Below the pieces are notes generated by a model, which searched no databases, was not told the origin of the DNA, and saw only the letters and a program-made list of their open reading frames with translations. This document shows, one piece after another, positions 5,516 to 9,016 of a stretch of 9,016 bases of DNA. Position 1 is the first letter of the stretch; the number at the start of each line of letters is the position of its first letter. Origin of the DNA: Coxiellaceae bacterium (GTDB lineage Bacteria > Pseudomonadota > Gammaproteobacteria > Coxiellales > Coxiellaceae); assembly GCA_014238445.1 (NCBI GenBank), contig JABABC010000032.1, positions 1 through 9,016 on the forward strand. Direction: 5' to 3'. The position numbers and the translations under genes were made by a program.

Positions 5516-7456
5516 TTGAATACGTTCATGAAAAATATCATGGTTTGGTTGATCATTATTATTATGTTAATCACCGTTATTAGTAACTTTGGTCCACACC
5601 AGTCAGGGACAAAGCAATACTCTTATTCACAACTTTTAACCCAAGCTGAAAATAATAACGTGAATGAAGTCTCTATTCAGGGGCAAGTGGTTCATGGGGT
5701 TACGAAAAGTAATGAAAAATTTACCACGTATTTACCGATGTTAGATGATCTATACTTGTTGAACACCTTAGTGAAAAATGAGGTTACAGTGCGAGGTGAG
5801 CCGCCTCGTCAAGAAAGTTTATTGTTGCGGATATTAATTAGTTGGGCGCCATTCTTGATTTTAATTGGCATCTGGATTTTCTTTATGCGTCAAATGCAAG
5901 GTGGTGGCGGTGGCAAAGGTGGCCCTATGGCATTTGGTCGTAGTAAGGCTCGCTTGTTAGGGGAAGATCAAATTCAAGTGACTTTCGCTGATGTTGCTGG
6001 CGTTGAAGAAGCTAAGCATGAAGTGCAAGAATTAGTGGAATTTTTACGTGACCCAGGGCGTTTTCAAAAATTAGGCGGAAAAATGCCTTGCGGTGTTTTA
6101 CTGGTTGGCTCTCCAGGTACGGGGAAAACATTATTAGCAAAAGCAGTTGCCGGTGAAGCTAAAGTGCCTTTTTTTACTATCTCAGGTTCTGATTTTGTGG
6201 AAATGTTTGTGGGTGTTGGTGCTTCACGCGTTCGTGATATGTTTGAACAAGCTAAAAAACGCGCGCCATGCATTATCTTTATTGATGAGATCGATGCCGT
6301 TGGGCGTCATCGTGGCGCCGGGTTAGGTGGTGGGCACGATGAGCGTGAACAAACCTTGAATCAGTTATTGGTTGAAATGGATGGTTTTGAAGGGAAAGAA
6401 GGCGTTATTGTCATGGCTGCAACCAATCGTCCTGATGTATTGGATCCGGCTCTATTACGCCCAGGGCGTTTCGATCGTCAGGTGGTTGTGCCTTTGCCGG
6501 ATATTAAAGGTCGCGAAGAAATCTTGACTGTTCACATGCAAAAGATTCCGATTGATGACAGTGTCAGAGCTTCTGTAATCGCTCGTGGTACGCCTGGTTT
6601 TTCTGGTGCTGATTTAGCTAATCTCGTTAATGAGGCCGCATTATTTGCAGCGCGTACCAATAAAAAGCTGGTCAGCATGGCTGAAATGGAAAAAGCGAAA
6701 GATAAAATCATGATGGGTGCTGAGCGCCGTTCTATGGTGATGAGTGAAGATGAGAAAAAACTAACGGCCTACCATGAAGCGGGGCATGCAATTGTGGGTT
6801 TAAGCATGCCGGATCATGATCCTGTCTATAAAGTGACGATTATCCCTCGTGGTCGTGCTTTAGGTGTCACCATGTTTTTACCGGAGTCTGATCGTTACAG
6901 TTACAGTAAACGACGCCTTATGAGTCAATTGTGCTCCTTATTTGGCGGTCGATTAGCTGAAGAGATCATTTTTGGTGCGGATCATGTGACCACAGGAGCG
7001 TCTAATGATATTGAACGAGCCACTGAAATTGCTCGTAATATGGTTACTAAGTGGGGTTTGTCGGATAAATTAGGCCCCCTCACTTACGGTGAAGATCAGG
7101 GTGAGGTGTTCTTAGGACACAGTGTTGCTCAACGTAAAGAAGTGTCAGACGCTACGAGTCATCAGATTGATGAAGAAGTGAGAGCGATCATTGATAAAAC
7201 CTATGCCAAAGCAAAACAAGCTTTAGAAGATAATCTGGATAAATTACACGCCATGTCTGATGCGCTCATGCAGTACGAAACGATCGATGAAACTCAAATA
7301 GCAGCTATTATGAAGGGTGAAACACCGCCGCCACCAGCTGATTGGACGGATGATGATGAGCAGCCGAAACAAAGTAAGCCTGCGTCACCTTCATCATCTG
7401 ATGAGATGGATCAGCAGTCGTTTGACTCATCAGATCAAGTGCCTGGTGAGACTTAA
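5516..7456 (+). CDS. ftsH: ATP-dependent zinc metalloprotease FtsH
   Basis: FtsH is the hexameric inner-membrane AAA+ protease that degrades misassembled membrane proteins and short-lived regulators (LpxC and RpoH in E. coli). Numbering is from TTG 5516. Two membrane helices (about 8-24 and 106-124) flank a periplasmic domain. Next come Walker A GSPGTGKT (198-205), Walker B IIFIDE (253-258), the pore motif FVGVGASR, the second region of homology ending RPGRFDR, zinc motif HEAGH (420-424) and third ligand D498, then an acidic Ser/Gln-rich tail. All catalytic residues are intact. I prefer TTG 5516 because GAGGT (5505-5509) stands 6 nt before it and the resulting MNTFMKN aligns with the usual MN--xKN start. 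The alternative ATG at 5501 has a poor ribosome-binding site and adds five residues. Walker A has Ser where nearly all FtsH have Pro, and C192 precedes it in place of Lys. Confidence 0.95.
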   Translation: MNTFMKNIMVWLIIIIMLITVISNFGPHQSGTKQYSYSQLLTQAENNNVNEVSIQGQVVHGVTKSNEKFTTYLPMLDDLYLLNTLVKNEVTVRGEPPRQESLLLRILISWAPFLILIGIWIFFMRQMQGGGGGKGGPMAFGRSKARLLGEDQIQVTFADVAGVEEAKHEVQELVEFLRDPGRFQKLGGKMPCGVLLVGSPGTGKTLLAKAVAGEAKVPFFTISGSDFVEMFVGVGASRVRDMFEQAKKRAPCIIFIDEIDAVGRHRGAGLGGGHDEREQTLNQLLVEMDGFEGKEGVIVMAATNRPDVLDPALLRPGRFDRQVVVPLPDIKGREEILTVHMQKIPIDDSVRASVIARGTPGFSGADLANLVNEAALFAARTNKKLVSMAEMEKAKDKIMMGAERRSMVMSEDEKKLTAYHEAGHAIVGLSMPDHDPVYKVTIIPRGRALGVTMFLPESDRYSYSKRRLMSQLCSLFGGRLAEEIIFGADHVTTGASNDIERATEIARNMVTKWGLSDKLGPLTYGEDQGEVFLGHSVAQRKEVSDATSHQIDEEVRAIIDKTYAKAKQALEDNLDKLHAMSDALMQYETIDETQIAAIMKGETPPPPADWTDDDEQPKQSKPASPSSSDEMDQQSFDSSDQVPGET

Positions 7457-7459
7457 TTC

Positions 7460-8341
7460 GTGTTGTTGAAAGAATCGCCTGCTCCCGTTGAACAATCCCC
7501 ATTGATCATGGGGATTATTAATTGTTCTTCTCATTCATTTTATGGGGTTGTGAATGGTGTTGATGCTGCTGTTCAGCGAGCTTCTAAGATGGTTGATTCA
7601 GGTGCTGCTATTTTAGATATTGGCGGGGAGGCCACCAATCCCAGTGTCAATATTGATTATGATCAACCTAGTTGTCAGCAAGAAATGGATCTTGTTATTC
7701 CGGTGATTGAAGCGATTTCTCAGCGTTTTGATATTCGTTTGTCGGTGGACACCAGTCGTGCCGAAGTGATGCAGGAGGCGATTGATCGTGGTGTTACTTT
7801 GATTAATGATCAGCGTGCTTTACAGCAACCAGGCGCACTGTCAGTGATTGCGGCGGCACCATTACACGTGAATGTGTGTTTGATGCATTTTTTTCAAGGA
7901 CGACAACCTGGTTCTGATTCTCACGAGTCGATGTTGCATGCCATTATCACTGATTTAAAGCGCGTAATTCAACAATGTCAGTCTGCCGGGATAGTTCAAG
8001 ATCGTTTGATAGTGGATCCTGGCTTTGGTCAGGGTCATTATGGCAAGAATACGGCTGAAAATTATTACTTGTTGTCTCAGTTACCACAATTAAAGTTGGC
8101 CTTATATGGATTGCCTGTTTTAGTAGGTTGGTCACGTAAATCGATGATCGGTGATGTGGTTGACAAGCCTGCCGATCAACGACTTCCAGGCAGTGTGGCA
8201 GCAGCCACCTTGGCAGCTTATTTAGGAGCAGATATTTTGCGTGTGCACGATGTTGAGGAAACTCGTCAAGCGATTGCAGTAACGCGCGCATTACAAACTG
8301 TGCAGCACCAGAATGCTGTATTGATGACAGAGGAGAGTTAA
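7460..8341 (+). CDS. folP: Dihydropteroate synthase FolP, divergent substrate loops
   Basis: FolP condenses para-aminobenzoate with 6-hydroxymethyl-dihydropterin pyrophosphate in folate synthesis and is the sulfonamide target. The 293-residue product aligns end to end with E. coli FolP (282). Conserved residues are N21, D97 (SVDTS), N116 (LINDQRAL), D186 (DPGFGQG), K227 (SRKSMIG), R261 and H263 (RVHD). Two flexible loops are unusual. Loop 1 reads NCSSHSFYGVV (21-31) where the family has NVTPDSFSDGG, and loop 2 reads GGEATNP (55-61) where it has GGESTRP, so the pyrophosphate-binding Arg is Asn. There is also a short insertion in DPGFGQGHYGKN. Pterin-pocket residues are kept, so it is probably active but possibly altered in affinity. 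The start is GTG, 3 bp after the ftsH stop, with GGTGAG inside ftsH; TTG at 7463 or 7466 is possible. The position between ftsH and glmM confirms identity. Confidence 0.92.
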   Translation: MLLKESPAPVEQSPLIMGIINCSSHSFYGVVNGVDAAVQRASKMVDSGAAILDIGGEATNPSVNIDYDQPSCQQEMDLVIPVIEAISQRFDIRLSVDTSRAEVMQEAIDRGVTLINDQRALQQPGALSVIAAAPLHVNVCLMHFFQGRQPGSDSHESMLHAIITDLKRVIQQCQSAGIVQDRLIVDPGFGQGHYGKNTAENYYLLSQLPQLKLALYGLPVLVGWSRKSMIGDVVDKPADQRLPGSVAAATLAAYLGADILRVHDVEETRQAIAVTRALQTVQHQNAVLMTEES

Positions 8342-9016
8342 ATGGGCCAGCAACGGTATTTTGGTACAGATGGTATTCGTGGTCGTGTGGGCAAACGTTA
8401 TATGAACCCAGAGTTTTTATTACGTTTGGGTTGGGCTATAGGAGCGGTGTTATCTCAGTCAGAGTCTCATCCTGTGTTGCTGTTAGGTCGTGATACGCGT
8501 GCGTCGGGCATGATGTTGCAATCAGCCCTGCAAGCAGGGTTAACTACAGCAGGTGTTCAAGTGCATACTTTGGGTGTGATACCCACACCTGCCGTGGCTT
8601 ACTTAACGCAATCACTTCGAGCAACGGCTGGTTGTATCATTAGTGCTTCCCATAACCCTTATTATGATAATGGCGTGAAGTTTTTTAATGCTCAAGGTGA
8701 GAAGTTATCTGATGCGATGGAGTTAGCCATTGAAGCATTACTAGACCAGCCGATGATGGCTGTGTCTCCAGAGTTAATTGCAGATGTGGTGGATTTACCT
8801 GATGCTGGGGGTCGATATAGTGAGTTTTGTAAAAGTACGTTCCCAACCGCATTGACTTTAAATGGTTTAAAAATCGTTGTGGACTGTGCGCATGGTGCTA
8901 CGCATGCTGTTGCTCCTATGATTTTTCATGAGCTGGGTGCTGAAATAATGCCATCGCCTGTGGGGGTTAATGATAAATTCAATAAATGTCCTGATGATTC
9001 ACCACCTAAAGTCCAC
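8342..9016 (+). CDS. glmM: Phosphoglucosamine mutase GlmM (5' part, runs off window)
   Basis: GlmM converts glucosamine-6-phosphate to glucosamine-1-phosphate, a precursor of UDP-GlcNAc for peptidoglycan and lipopolysaccharide. The first 225 of about 445 residues are present. RYFGTDGIRGRVG (5-17) is the family N-terminus, followed by LLGRDTRASG (47-56) and the active-site segment ISASHNPYYDNGVKFF (100-115), whose phosphorylated serine is S103 (E. coli S102). The start of the second domain (LKIVVDCAHGAT) is also visible. The metal-binding DGDGDR and later domains lie beyond the window. The last residues (GVNDKFNKCPDDSPPKVH) differ from the usual GVNIN-x-x-CG-[AS]-T pattern. The ATG follows the folP stop with no gap, and AGGAGAG (8331-8337) in the end of folP serves as ribosome-binding site. 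The folP-glmM order is as in E. coli. Confidence 0.95.
   Translation, partial: MGQQRYFGTDGIRGRVGKRYMNPEFLLRLGWAIGAVLSQSESHPVLLLGRDTRASGMMLQSALQAGLTTAGVQVHTLGVIPTPAVAYLTQSLRATAGCIISASHNPYYDNGVKFFNAQGEKLSDAMELAIEALLDQPMMAVSPELIADVVDLPDAGGRYSEFCKSTFPTALTLNGLKIVVDCAHGATHAVAPMIFHELGAEIMPSPVGVNDKFNKCPDDSPPKVH

Noticed and set aside
6064..6273. Minus-strand open frame inside ftsH
   Set aside because: It mirrors the conserved AAA domain on the other strand and has no independent evidence.
7947..8291. 114-codon minus-strand open frame inside folP
   Set aside because: folP is conserved across this stretch (DPGFG, SRKSMIG, RVHD), and the antisense product has no recognisable features.

Overview
The window is chromosomal DNA from a gammaproteobacterium of moderate to low G+C. 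The strongest evidence for the class is the block yhbY (leftward) | rlmE-ftsH-folP-glmM (rightward), which matches the E. coli gene order. The mnmA gene sits directly downstream of yhbY, unlike E. coli. The window opens with what looks like the tail of a large NAD-specific glutamate dehydrogenase, a type that E. coli lacks. I cannot name the genus; Legionellales-like or Pseudomonas-like relatives are possible but unproven.

Layout. Positions 3-245 hold the 3' end of a gene whose C-terminus resembles the large NAD-glutamate dehydrogenase. Positions 277-1188 hold a haloalkane-dehalogenase-fold protein whose nucleophile position is glycine, and a 51-residue lipoprotein gene overlaps its stop codon (1185-1340). 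Two leftward genes follow: a Spy/CpxP-like periplasmic protein (1390-1833) and a membrane-anchored protein of unknown function (1969-2385). Positions 2386-2607 are an AT-rich divergent gap. A 40-residue lipoprotein with a GTG start (2608-2730) precedes lexA (2763-3371). lexA meets mnmA tail to tail, with overlapping stop codons. mnmA (3368-4462) overlaps the upstream yhbY (4459-4731) by ATGA. After a 108-bp divergent gap come rlmE, ftsH, folP and the first 225 codons of glmM, which runs off the window.

How the genes work together. The right half is housekeeping. YhbY, RlmE and MnmA act on ribosomal RNA or tRNA. FtsH is the membrane-bound quality-control protease. FolP (folate) and GlmM (cell-wall amino-sugar precursor) are tightly packed behind it. 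LexA would govern the DNA-damage response, although no E. coli-type SOS box is visible. The left part (1185-2730) is an accessory-looking group of small envelope proteins: two lipoproteins, one periplasmic protein and one anchored protein.

The points most worth attention are the dehalogenase homologue lacking two catalytic-site residues, a FolP with rewritten substrate loops, an ftsH leader with a mini-ORF and hairpin and a probable TTG start, and two short lipoprotein genes that automatic calling could miss. I found no RNA genes, insertion sequences, CRISPR arrays or defence systems.
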